Source: an uncultured Allobaculum sp.
Lineage (GTDB): Bacteria > Bacillota_I > Bacilli_A > Erysipelotrichales > Erysipelotrichaceae
Direction: 5' to 3'
Assembly (NCBI GenBank): GCA_910579655.1
Contig: CAJTVE010000024.1
Coordinates: 1-39,510 of the forward strand
Length of the DNA stretch: 39,510 nt
In this document: positions 1 to 7,915 of the stretch, one piece after another
Layout: each line of letters opens with the position of its first letter
Position numbering within the stretch: the first letter of the stretch is position 1
Made by a program: the position numbers and the translations under genes
The notes under the pieces: generated by a model
What the model saw: the letters and a program-made list of their open reading frames with translations, nothing else
The model's database searches: none
Told to the model about the DNA's origin: nothing

Positions 1-617
1 CCCGTCTTTAACTCGCGTTTTTTCAACCACAAATGAATTTATAGGTGGGTCTCATCCACTTACAAATTTATATTTCCTTTTTAAGTGTGCCGGGCATGGC
101 ACTTAACTCGCTGGTGAAAGTCCAGCCACGGGTTTACATCGCCAAGTGTAGAAAAGCCCAAGGGTCCTGACGCAAGAAGGGATCACGAAGGCAGGGTGTA
201 TCAAAGCTTCGAGCCTATGAACAAAAACCTGATAACAAGGCCGTCAAGGCGGGAGAGGGCGCTTATGTACCTTAACCCTAACGATGTACGTAGCCGCAGC
301 GGTAAATCAGGAGGCCATGAAGTGAAAGCTAAGTGTCTTACCCCGGGAGATCCCGCAGACGGAGCAATTCCGAGCGCTTTAAAATCAGCAATCGGTCCCT
401 CACGTTCGAAAAAGGTTAACTGCGGGAAGTCAGCAGAGGTCATAGTAGGGAGAAATCCCGAAGGGCTGAACGTAATTATCGTGATTCCTCTAGAGTATAA
501 GCTGCTCCAGCTTCGAAGAAAGAACACCACAAGAGTGGAGTCGTAAGCCAGTCGAATGGATCTGTATCGGACGGAAGGTCGGAATAGCTGTAGAGGATAG
601 GAAGGAATCAAACAGAA

Positions 618-2030
618 ATGTCTTTTAGTAGTGATCCTGTAACCAGAGCGATCCTTGAGGAATGGGACTACACATCCAACCTCAGCAAGTACGCTTTACA
701 GGATGAAAGAATTGAAGAAGCCATCAAGAAGGTGAAGTCCAATAAAGGAGTCCCCGGGGTTGATGGAATGAAGATTGATGATCTTGAAGACTATTTTCAT
801 GATCACCTTGACGAAATCCGGGAAACTATCCTGAGCAAGAAATACAAACCGCAACCAGTAAAAAGGGTGTATATCCCCAAATCCAACGGTGACAAAAGAC
901 CGCTGGGCATTCCAGTAGTGGTGGACCGGGTAATTCAGCAAGCCTTCGCGACTGCTCTATCCAGTGTTTTCGAACTAGAGTTTAGCGAGTTCAGTTATGG
1001 TTTCAGGCCCGGAAGAAGTGCCCACATGGCAGTCGAGCAGGCCGCGGAGTTTTTGAATGAAGGGTATGAATGGGTCATTGATCTGGATATCCAGAAATTC
1101 TTCGACACAGTAAACCACGACAAGCTCATCTCGCTGGTGCGCAAGCGTGTGCCTGAAGACATCACACTCCACACCATACGTAAATTCCTCAAAGCGGGAT
1201 ATATGGAAAACGGAGTTGTAGTCAAATCCGAACTCGGCCAGCCACAAGGAGGCTGCATAAGTCCAATACTATCAAACATCTATCTAAATGAGTTAGATCA
1301 AGAGCTGACCAAGCGAGGAATCAGATTCGTCCGCTACGCTGACGATACTGTACTTTTCGCTAAATCGGAAAAAGCTGCTAACAGAATCATGAATTCTATT
1401 AGCCGTTGGATTGAAAAGCATCTATTTCTCAAAGTCAGTCCGACCAAAACCAAAGTAGTCAGACCGAATAAAGCAAAGTTTCTTGGCTTTTCATTCTTTA
1501 AGACAAGAGGAAAATGGTGCCCTTGCGCCTGTAGAGAATCCAAGGCCAGCCTGTACAGAAAGATCAGGAAAATACTGTGCCGACGAAGAGCAGCAGCCAG
1601 AAAACTCAACGATGTCTTCTGGTCACTTCATCTAACAATTGTGGGATGGATCAACTATTACAAGATTGGGCATATTAAAACTTTCTGTAAACAGCTGGGT
1701 GAATGGCTCCGCCACAAAGTGCGGGTGGTCATCCTGAAACAATGGAAAAAGAGGAAAACGATATTCAAAAATTTGATTAAGATCAATCGTAGCCTCAAAG
1801 GATACCAGAAGGTCGTGAAAGCCCAGCTTGGAGTTGATTGGCATCCAGCAGCCCAGGATGAGGAATACATTTACGCCCAATGTTATACAAGGGTGGGATG
1901 GTACCGACTTGGTAACAATCAGATCGTAAACAACCTCCTGCATCCCTATATACTTCAACTTAAAACAAGCCATCGTATGGGACTAATTAACCCAGTCGAC
2001 TACTTGCACCATGCACTATCTAAGGATTAA
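618..2030 (+). CDS. ltrA: Group II intron reverse transcriptase/maturase
   Basis: This 470-residue intron-encoded protein would splice its own intron and reverse-transcribe it into DNA targets. The reverse-transcriptase domain spans about residues 30-290, with fingers motifs (GVPGVDG near 45, then RPLGIP), the FSYGFRPGRSAH block near 125, QGGCISPILSN, and the catalytic YADD at residues 240-243. The thumb/maturase domain X follows at about 335-400 (GWINYYK, then a basic stretch with KQWKKRK). No C-terminal HNH endonuclease is visible, so this is an endonuclease-minus type, which typically uses replication-fork primers. The start at 618 is preceded by GAAGGAA with 9-nt spacing. The ORF is complete and carries all the RT motifs I looked for, so it may be active. 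Assignment to a named intron class was not attempted. Confidence 0.93.
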   Translation: MSFSSDPVTRAILEEWDYTSNLSKYALQDERIEEAIKKVKSNKGVPGVDGMKIDDLEDYFHDHLDEIRETILSKKYKPQPVKRVYIPKSNGDKRPLGIPVVVDRVIQQAFATALSSVFELEFSEFSYGFRPGRSAHMAVEQAAEFLNEGYEWVIDLDIQKFFDTVNHDKLISLVRKRVPEDITLHTIRKFLKAGYMENGVVVKSELGQPQGGCISPILSNIYLNELDQELTKRGIRFVRYADDTVLFAKSEKAANRIMNSISRWIEKHLFLKVSPTKTKVVRPNKAKFLGFSFFKTRGKWCPCACRESKASLYRKIRKILCRRRAAARKLNDVFWSLHLTIVGWINYYKIGHIKTFCKQLGEWLRHKVRVVILKQWKKRKTIFKNLIKINRSLKGYQKVVKAQLGVDWHPAAQDEEYIYAQCYTRVGWYRLGNNQIVNNLLHPYILQLKTSHRMGLINPVDYLHHALSKD

Positions 2031-2050
2031 TTTCTGTTCATGTTAATTAT

Positions 2051-2122
2051 GAAGCGCCGTATACGGATCCGTACGTACGGTGCTGTGAGAGGGAGTCATA
2101 ATACTAACTTGTGGTTCTCTAC
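2051..2122 (+). ncRNA. Group II intron domains V and VI
   Basis: Domain V is the hairpin at 2052-2083. It opens with the AGC of the catalytic triad, pairs AGCGCCGTA with TACGGTGCT, has a small CG bulge, and is capped by a GATC tetraloop-like turn. Domain VI follows, with GAGAGG pairing to the TTCTCT near 2114-2120 and an A-rich strand (TAATACTAA) that should carry the branch-point adenosine. These are the ribozyme core and lariat branch site. They lie directly after the maturase stop, the usual arrangement for an ORF housed in domain IV. Confidence 0.75.
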
Positions 2123-2781
2123 TCGATTGCACTTTTGAATGCAGGCCGGATATCCTGCCAGCGTTTTTTCGCTAGGCCGCTCTTGGCAGTCCTTTTGCCT
2201 GAGATTTCTGGAGCCAGCTTCTTCTGGTCGTGATGGTCCAGGTAATCTGGGATGTGTGCTTTAGCGGAAGTGCGACAAGATCAGCTCTGACTCCTTTCCT
2301 TTTTTTTCTTATTCCAACTCTTTTCCTCTCTTCCAATTCTCAAATTTCCTTGTCATAAGCCTTTCTAAACGTTTTTAACCATTGATGAATAATGGAACAA
2401 ATCGGTGAAAAGATGCCCAAATCAGCCGGATATGAGGCTGATAAGGACGTCTGGTCATAAATGGTCAATGGATCGTCAAGAGTGGATGATGCTTCGCAAA
2501 GTCCTGTTTGAAGAATATCGCAAATCCGTTGAGTCTGGCGATAGTCGAGAAAATTTGCGGTTCAAAAATTTTTTAAAAAATTCACCTGTTTTTGCGACAC
2601 AGATTTGAAAACCGCGTATATGGAAGTGAATGGTAAAGATAACCATCTATCACTTCCATTGGTTACTCGCCATTCATGAGTATTGGTCTGCAGGACATTG
2701 ACGATGTTCAGGAAAGGTCTCTTGTCTTTCTGAAAAGCATGTCCATCGCTGATTCTTGCACCGAAGGAGAAATAGAAATAT
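2123..2781. other. Gene-poor stretch; possible coding remnant
   Basis: No gene is supported here. On the minus strand one frame from about 2282 down to 2124 is open and protein-like (HHDQKKLAPEISGKRTAKSG, then KKRWQDIRPAFKSAIE), but it has no start codon and begins right after a stop. It may be the 3' remnant of a gene cut by the intron. The same minus strand holds TCTCAGGCAAAAGGAC (2189-2204), which matches the conserved 3' core of glycine riboswitches, but the remaining aptamer elements are not recognisable. A polypyrimidine tract occupies about 2290-2350. A GTG-initiated frame of 67 codons (2405-2608), weakly protein-like in its second half, has a poor ribosome site. Confidence 0.4.
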
Positions 2782-3540
2782 ATGAAAATCGAAGCAAACA
2801 CTACAATTCAGGACCAGGAAATGCTGGATCCAAAAACAACGCCGCAGGCGCGCGTCGACGCGGCCTCAATCCGGCTTCTGTCTGATCCGGCAGTCCTGCC
2901 AAAACTCATCAAAAAGTATGTGGCTCCCTTCTGCGACTGTACAGAAAGTGAGATCATCAACAACTGCCTCATTGGCAAGCCATACCTGACCTATCATGGC
3001 GAACTCGGCGAAGAGCTTGGTTACTATGGCGTCGAATGCATTCTCAAGGCGCCAGACTCAGATGAACTGGTGGATGTCAGAATCTTTATTGATTCACACG
3101 ACGTCTATACCTTCGACTATTCCTTTAGCAGAGGAATGCAGGGATCTGACAAAATCGACCTGGCGACTGGTGAACCTGTTTACATCGGAGATCTGGACCA
3201 TGCGCAGTATTCACTCTGGATCTGTATTGATCCTATGGAAGTTGAAGAGAATACTGTCGCCCGCGCGATGGCGCTCCATTACTGTCCATCGGATGATCAG
3301 GAGAGCGTGGAACGAATCGGAAATCTGAATCGTATGATTCTGATCAATCTTGGCAGCCCGGAACATGGGCATTACGCAGGCGGCCTCAAGATGCTGGATT
3401 TGATGTTGCGAGATCCGATGAATCTGGAAGAGAAGTGTGCCTTGTTGAAAGAGGAATACCATCTTGAATTGACTGACGATCAGAAAAAGGATCTGGAATT
3501 CATTCGCGCATTTCGTGAAGACTATGCTCGTAAGCATTGA
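2782..3540 (+). CDS. Rpn-like PD-(D/E)XK family protein, active site degraded
   Basis: This 252-residue protein resembles the short Rpn/PD-(D/E)XK 'nuclease family transposase' proteins common in gut Firmicutes. The resemblance rests on an N-terminal helical segment, a central strand pair, and the hallmark block YSLWICIDP near residues 147-155 followed by an N-T-V motif, matching the family's 'IWVCMNPP..NTI' region. In active relatives a central strand carries an acidic residue and then an E-x-Q/K. Here the corresponding strand reads VDVRIFIDSHD, so the E and Q/K positions appear to be D and H. That suggests loss or alteration of nuclease activity. AAGGAG lies 13 nt upstream of the ATG, a long spacing. 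The gene stands alone between the intron and the IscB element. The family call comes from pattern memory and is moderate. Confidence 0.55.
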   Translation: MKIEANTTIQDQEMLDPKTTPQARVDAASIRLLSDPAVLPKLIKKYVAPFCDCTESEIINNCLIGKPYLTYHGELGEELGYYGVECILKAPDSDELVDVRIFIDSHDVYTFDYSFSRGMQGSDKIDLATGEPVYIGDLDHAQYSLWICIDPMEVEENTVARAMALHYCPSDDQESVERIGNLNRMILINLGSPEHGHYAGGLKMLDLMLRDPMNLEEKCALLKEEYHLELTDDQKKDLEFIRAFREDYARKH

Positions 3541-3643
3541 TCGGCACGATATGAGATGTTGAATTTGGACTCAGAAGAAATGTGTCCTGCAAGACAATCA
3601 TCAGGACTCACCTGGTCAGAAAGGAAGGAAAAACACTCACAGA

Positions 3644-3928
3644 CCCCATGGCAAGCCATGGGGGTTGAAATACACCCCTGTTGCTTGACAGGACAGCTTC
3701 GGCTGTTGTCTGTGAGTAGCCTTGGTGAATATTGTCTTCGGACGATACGAACTCCGTTGTTTATGTCATCACACCTTAGGATATCGTTCTAGTCTTAAGC
3801 TCTGTGGCTCTGCTTTAAAAGCCTGTTCGGGGTAACAGGCGGTGAGTTTGAGCGTAAAAAGCATTTACAACATTGGCGAAGGACACCTTACAGCCTTCGG
3901 GCTGGTTTATTTACCGAAAGGAGGCATC
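3644..3928 (+). ncRNA. omega-RNA (HEARO-type) of an IscB element
   Basis: This is a structured non-coding segment of the kind that precedes iscB genes, known in Rfam as HEARO and later as omega-RNA, which guides IscB to DNA. Visible hairpins in order are: CCCCATGG-CAAG-CCATGGGG (3644-3664); a long arm ACAGGACAGC-TTCG-GCTGTTGTCTGT (about 3688-3713); GCCTGTT-CGGGGT-AACAGGC (3821-3840); and CAGCC-TTC-GGGCTG (3891-3904). Between them lie GGGGTTGAAATACACCCC (itself a stem, about 3661-3678) and CTTAAGCTCTGTGG. The segment ends at the iscB ribosome site. All four stems are intact. In IscB systems the guide is the stretch at the 5' end, so bases just upstream of 3644 would be the guide. Boundaries are approximate. 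Confidence 0.75.
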
Positions 3929-3932
3929 TGTA

Positions 3933-4637
3933 ATGCCGGAAGCTTTGACCTATGTTCTGGACATTGATGGCAATCCATTGATGCCGACCAGACGATGCGG
4001 AAAGGTCCGCAGACTCTTAAAAGCAAAGAAAGCTAAAGTCGTAAAGAGAACTCCTTTTACCATTCAGCTTTTATATGAACCTGATACTCATGTGGTTCAG
4101 CAGATCACATTAGGCGTCGATGCAGGATCTAAACATATTGGATTGTCTGCATGTACAGACGCAAAAGAACTCTATGCAGAAGATGCGCAGTTGAGAACCG
4201 ATGTATCTAAAAAACTGACCGCAAGAAGAGAGGCGAGAAGAACAAGAAGAAACCGCAAGACAAGATATCGAAAGCCAAGGTTTAACCACCGGGTGCATTC
4301 AAAACACAAAGGATGGCTGGCGCCTTCTGTGGAGCAAAAGATTACATGCCATTTAAATGTCATCCGGAAAGTTACAAAGATCCTGCCGGTTTCAAAGATC
4401 GTGATCGAGACAGCCTCTTTTGATACACAGAAACTGAAAGCACAGCTTGCAGGGCAAAAACTTCCTGAAGGCAAAGATTACCAGAATGGCGAAATGAAAG
4501 ACTGGCTCAACGTCAGAGACTATGTACTGTCCAGGGATGGATACACTTGCCAGTGCTGCAAAGGAAAATCCAAAGACAACAAACTGCAGGTTCATCATAT
4601 TCACCAAAGAAAAGATGGAGGCAGCAACCGTCAATGA
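3933..4637 (+). pseudogene. iscB: iscB, truncated inside the HNH domain
   Basis: IscB is the RNA-guided nuclease of IS200/IS605-type elements and the ancestor of Cas9. The 234 residues kept are the PLMP N-terminal domain (GNPLMP at residues 13-18), RuvC-I with its aspartate (LGVDAGSKHIGLS, D63), the arginine-rich bridge helix (about 92-115), RuvC-II with its glutamate (IVIET, E159), and the start of HNH (RDGYTCQCC, then VHHIHQ with H221/H222). Translation stops after GGSNRQ, so the end of HNH, RuvC-III and the C-terminal target-recognition part are missing; full-length relatives are roughly 400-500 residues. Reading past the TGA gives N-L, as in intact HNH domains, then unrelated sequence, so a nonsense change plus a deletion is likely. 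The start is fixed by AGGAGG at 3919-3924. The adjacent nitrilase gene begins 45 nt on. No tnpA is present. Confidence 0.88.
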
Positions 4638-4682
4638 AACTTGGAGCAGACGCGTGCTTTGCTGCTTCTTGCCTGTTCCAGT

Positions 4683-5498
4683 TTAGTCTGTTTCAACCGT
4701 TTCTATCGTTAAATCCAGACGGCGGATTTTCCAGAATGGGGAGCGAAAGCGGATCTTCTCAACTTGCTGGGGGTCAATGCTAACAATCAGATTGCCTGGT
4801 TCACTTCCAAGTTCGGCCATGACCTGGCCATCTGGAGAAACAACCATGGAATGTCCATAGCTGGTATAGCTTCCATAGTCGGCTTGTGCGGGATTGACGG
4901 CACAGATAAAAACCTGGTTTTCCATGGCTCTCGTCTGAAAGAGTGGTTTCCAGTGTTTCTTTCCTACCTGTTCATTAAATCCGCAGACAGCCGCAATCAA
5001 AAAACAGTCTTTCGCAATCAGCCGATAGTTTTCACAAAAGCGGTTGTCATAACAGATCAGAACACCAAGATATCCCCAGGGCGTCTTGATTTTGCAAAGG
5101 GAATCTCCTGGGGTAAAGACATCCCTTTCCCGATACGTATGCTTTGAAGTATGCACTTCCAGTAAGTGCGTCTTGGAAGGGGTAGCGGCGATCTTTCCAT
5201 TGGCGTCAATAATGGCGCATGTATTGTAAAGATGCCCATTCTTTTTGCAGGGAAGGGAGCCGGCCACAATCCAGACGCCAAGCTCTTTTGCGCGCTGGCA
5301 AAGGGCATCCATCATAAACGACCATTCATCCTGATGCTCCAGAATCTTCCCATTGATAAACGGCGTATTCCAAAGTTCAGGCAGAATGACCAGATTGGCC
5401 TGCCCTTCAACAACAGCGGATTCAATCTGAACCAGAATCTGGTTTAAGTTTTCTTCTTTCTGTTCGCCAACCAGCGGCTGAATCAATCCAACAATCAT
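4683..5498 (-). CDS. Carbon-nitrogen hydrolase (omega-amidase-like)
   Basis: A 271-residue member of the nitrilase superfamily, which cleaves non-peptide C-N bonds of amides. The Glu-Lys-Cys triad is intact: E41 in LPELW, K109 in PSKTHL, and C149 in GVLICYDNRF. Length and the ICYDNRFCE context resemble the omega-amidase (Nit2) branch, which hydrolyses alpha-ketoglutaramate or alpha-ketosuccinamate, but the substrate cannot be fixed from sequence. No signal peptide is seen, so it should be cytosolic. The ribosome site AAGAAGG sits 7 nt before the ATG. The gene is monocistronic, divergent from the cupin gene at 5703, and its 3' end abuts the truncated iscB, so the two converge without a clear terminator between them. 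Confidence 0.88.
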   Translation of the reverse strand: MIVGLIQPLVGEQKEENLNQILVQIESAVVEGQANLVILPELWNTPFINGKILEHQDEWSFMMDALCQRAKELGVWIVAGSLPCKKNGHLYNTCAIIDANGKIAATPSKTHLLEVHTSKHTYRERDVFTPGDSLCKIKTPWGYLGVLICYDNRFCENYRLIAKDCFLIAAVCGFNEQVGKKHWKPLFQTRAMENQVFICAVNPAQADYGSYTSYGHSMVVSPDGQVMAELGSEPGNLIVSIDPQQVEKIRFRSPFWKIRRLDLTIETVETD

Positions 5499-5702
5499 GT
5501 GCTGACCTTCTTTCTTTGCAGATCTTTTCTTCCAGTCTACTCATATTCACAGAATCTGAAAACAACCAGTCATCTTCAAAAAGGCGGACTCATCTTTGGA
5601 GATTTTAAGCTTCAGGCATCCTGATCAATTTCAAAAAAGCCACGCACTATACTAAAGAAAACTGGACCGGAAATATGAAAATGCGAATAATGGAGGGTAT
5701 AT

Positions 5703-6614
5703 ATGTCAATTTTAAAATTAGCACCAGCCTCTGTGGTTGATGAACCCGATAAAAAAGCCATCTCGAAACTGATCAGCACGGATGAACCTCTTGCAGCTGC
5801 CTCTACGTATCTCTTCTCAGCCAATCCTGAATACGGAAGCGTTGTTGTCAGCGGAGACAAAGCCGGTATCCCCTTTAGCCAGTGGCTCACGGACTATGGG
5901 TATCATGCCTTAGGTACGGATTGCGATCAGTACGGAAAGCTGCCGCTGGAAATCCGCGGCCTGGGTGGAGAAGAAGGCAAACTGTTCTATAGCCTCAACA
6001 AAACCAAGCCAAGTCTATGGGTAATCACTGAAGCCAAACCAGGGGCAGTTGTCTATCTCGGTGAGGGTGAAAAGACGGAATCAGCCCAATTCTTAGCTTC
6101 TCTGGCGGACGGGTCGTTTACAAAAGGGATGGAAGATTACGAAGTTGTTCCCCAGATGACTGCTGAAGTGGATGCGGGAACGACCTATGTGGTCGATGAC
6201 AGAGTCCGCATCCTGGAAGTCACCCCTACAGTCGATCTGCCTGCCGAACTTCATATGCATGTCTTTGATCACGAAGAAGAAATTGAACACTGCGATGATC
6301 CTGATCATGATCACGATCATGACCATGGCTATCATCAGGGCGATGGTGTCATTGATGGCAGTGCAAGTTTCTCAGCCGGCGAATCCAACAGCCTGTATGA
6401 AGCGGATTTCTATCTGGTGGATGGCTCCATGGAAATGAGTACTGATTCCAGAAGCTTCAAAGTTCTGGTCTTCATGTCGGGAACGGCTGTTGTCGATGAT
6501 CACGAAGAAACGATTCATGCCGAAAAAGGAACGGTTATCTTTGCTCCAGCCAGCAGTAAACCTTTCCGCATCACTGGCAACTGCAACTTCATGATGGTCC
6601 ACCTCAATGCTTAA
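5703..6614 (+). CDS. Phosphomannose isomerase-like cupin protein, zinc site lost
   Basis: This 303-residue protein threads along type I mannose-6-phosphate isomerase (ManA, about 315 residues). It has the middle segment KPSLWVITEAKPGAVVYLGEG, corresponding to ManA 'KTEMWYIL.AKPGA.IYLG', then the 'PVKPGDVFFIPAGTVHA' region, and a C-terminal cupin strand set (FKVLVFMSGTAVVD, then GTVIFAPAS). The metal-binding QVHP-type motif is replaced by LFYSLNK, and the PAGTVHA histidine is replaced in TTYVVDDRVR, so the classical catalytic zinc site is absent. Instead it carries a His/Asp-rich loop (PDHDHDHDHGYH, residues 200-211) that looks like a metal chelator. GGAGG lies 6 nt before the start. It is probably a regulator, sugar-binding or metal-related protein rather than an isomerase. 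The function is unknown. Confidence 0.7.
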   Translation: MSILKLAPASVVDEPDKKAISKLISTDEPLAAASTYLFSANPEYGSVVVSGDKAGIPFSQWLTDYGYHALGTDCDQYGKLPLEIRGLGGEEGKLFYSLNKTKPSLWVITEAKPGAVVYLGEGEKTESAQFLASLADGSFTKGMEDYEVVPQMTAEVDAGTTYVVDDRVRILEVTPTVDLPAELHMHVFDHEEEIEHCDDPDHDHDHDHGYHQGDGVIDGSASFSAGESNSLYEADFYLVDGSMEMSTDSRSFKVLVFMSGTAVVDDHEETIHAEKGTVIFAPASSKPFRITGNCNFMMVHLNA

Positions 6615-6710
6615 CTGATTTCGATCAGTAAGCTGCCTCAGTACCAGAAAAATGGAACTGCAATCCGCATGCGATGCATGTCATGAGTGCCAATATCAAA
6701 TGTATTGAAC

Positions 6711-6741
6711 AAAAAGCATTCCCACGCGGAGTGCTTTTTTT
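6711..6741 (+). terminator. Intrinsic terminator after the cupin gene
   Basis: The hairpin AAAAAGCA-T-TCC / GGA-G-TGCTTTTT with loop CACGC is followed by a run of seven T. It lies about 100 nt downstream of the ManA-like gene stop. Confidence 0.75.
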
Positions 6742-6792
6742 GCGGGCTTCCCTGCAGCAGAGTCTTTTCAGACTGAAACTGGCGGTAAAAAA

Positions 6793-6854
6793 GCGGATGA
6801 ATCTCTCTTTTCAGAGCACAAGCATCTGAAAAAGGATTCATCCGCTGATTTTTT
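6793..6854. terminator. Bidirectional terminator between convergent genes
   Basis: Perfect 11-bp arms, GCGGATGAATC (6793-6803) and GATTCATCCGC (6835-6845), enclose about 31 nt. A-runs lie to the left (6787-6792) and T-runs to the right (6849-6854), so it can stop transcription from either side. It separates the plus-strand cupin gene from the minus-strand phosphoesterase gene. Confidence 0.75.
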
Positions 6855-6874
6855 ACGTTAACGAAAGAAGTACC

Positions 6875-7525
6875 TTATTTTCTACGGCGCTTTTTTCTGG
6901 ATTTGCGCTCGTCTTCATCGGGCAGTTCAACATCCACAATATAGCGTTCAAAGGCATTGACGACGGTTGTTTCTTTATAGGTGGAAATTCGGGGATAATC
7001 GCCATAGTTCATGTGGACATGACCATGGAAATAGTATTTTGGGCGATATTTATCGAGAATAGCAGTAAAGGTTTCAAATCCTTTATGAGGCAGATCCGGG
7101 CCGTCATTGTGCCCGGCAGCAGGAGCGTGCGTTACGAGAATATCAATTCCGCGATGGCGGATAAAGGAATACCACAGGGAAAGATACCGGCGGTTCATTT
7201 CCGCTTCCTGGTATTGGTAGGGACCCGGCTTATACCAGTACGATCCGCCCAGACCTAAAATCCGCAGGCCGCGCCACACATAAATGCGGCCATCGATATT
7301 CACGCAGCCATGAGGCGGCTTGTGAATATAGGAAGAATCATGATTGCCAGGAATATAGAGGACTTCACCGCGAAAGACATCCGCAATGAAGGTCAGATAT
7401 TTAGCCGGCAGATCTCCGCAGGAGATGATCAGATCGATGCCTTCAAATGTTTTTTCATTATAGTATTCGTAATACGCTTTGACTGGTTCGTCAGCAAGAA
7501 CCAGAATTCTGGCAGTCTTCGGCAT
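6875..7525 (-). CDS. Calcineurin-like metallophosphoesterase
   Basis: A 216-residue protein with the dinuclear-metal phosphoesterase motifs in order: D12 in LVLADE, CGDLP (D38), PGNHD (N61-D63), a VTHAPA block near residue 132, and FHGHVH near 166-171. The first motif, normally DxH, reads D-E-P, so the metal-ligand histidine is missing; this variant occurs in one Firmicutes branch of the family. Substrates could be phosphodiesters or nucleotides and cannot be fixed. The C-terminus ends in a very basic tail (RKSRKKRRRK), suggesting nucleic-acid or membrane-phosphate contact. GAGGAGG is 7 nt before the start. It is monocistronic with a shared terminator at its 3' end. Confidence 0.85.
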   Translation of the reverse strand: MPKTARILVLADEPVKAYYEYYNEKTFEGIDLIISCGDLPAKYLTFIADVFRGEVLYIPGNHDSSYIHKPPHGCVNIDGRIYVWRGLRILGLGGSYWYKPGPYQYQEAEMNRRYLSLWYSFIRHRGIDILVTHAPAAGHNDGPDLPHKGFETFTAILDKYRPKYYFHGHVHMNYGDYPRISTYKETTVVNAFERYIVDVELPDEDERKSRKKRRRK

Positions 7526-7915
7526 CAGAAATCCTCCTCAATCGGATGGTTCAGTCTTTTCAACAAGATGGGTTCAAAATCAATATGAAAGTAATCATAA
7601 CAATTCCTGCCAATAGTCTACAAAGAATGGGAACGTTTCTGAGAAAACATGACTGATCAGGTGAAAAGAAAGGGGATTGATCACGCTGAAAATTTTTTGA
7701 CTAAAATAGAAGCCAGAACAATAAACCAGAAAGGAGAAGCTGCCAGAAGTCTGAACGATCCATGCACTTCCCAGAATTCCCATCAAAAAATGAGAATAAG
7801 ACAGAAAGGCAAAAGATATCTAAGACTTAAGAACGGCAGCAGGACTGAATCCGAAAGCGTGCAGAAATCATATCGATTCGATAAAACCTCTGGATTGAGT
7901 CCCTTGTGACAGGAA
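7526..7915. other. Intergenic region between phosphoesterase gene and malQ
   Basis: This divergent promoter region holds no supported gene; an 86-codon plus-strand frame here lacks a ribosome site and protein-like composition. A TTGACT at 7697-7702 could be a -35 box for malQ, but no good -10 stands 17 nt downstream. The malQ leader has only a weak AGG just before its ATG. Confidence 0.4.

Larger units (their letters stand above)
85..2122 (+). mobile_element. Group II intron with maturase ORF
   Basis: A bacterial group II intron. The 5' end is placed at the GTGTGCC at 85, which starts a GUGYG-like boundary followed by the family-typical run to GGTGAAAGTCC. The 3' end is placed near CTCTAC at 2117-2122, after recognisable domains V and VI. 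The structured RNA (domains I-IV) fills 85-617, and the reverse transcriptase/maturase ORF sits in domain IV. A terminal AY dinucleotide is expected; AC at 2121-2122 fits, but the exact 3' junction could be a few bases off. Excision would join the sequence ending TTTTTAA at 84 to TCGATTGCAC at 2123. The host gene, if any, is not obvious. Boundaries are inferred from motif recognition, not folding. Confidence 0.8.

Noticed and set aside
196..611. Overlapping open frames on both strands in the intron 5' part
   Set aside because: They lie in group II intron structural RNA, lack ribosome sites and show no protein-like motifs.
3556..3792. 78-codon plus-strand frame
   Set aside because: It coincides with the omega-RNA hairpins, and its translation has no recognisable features.
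7649..7909. 86-codon frame before malQ
   Set aside because: No ribosome site, polar low-quality composition, and it lies in a divergent promoter region.
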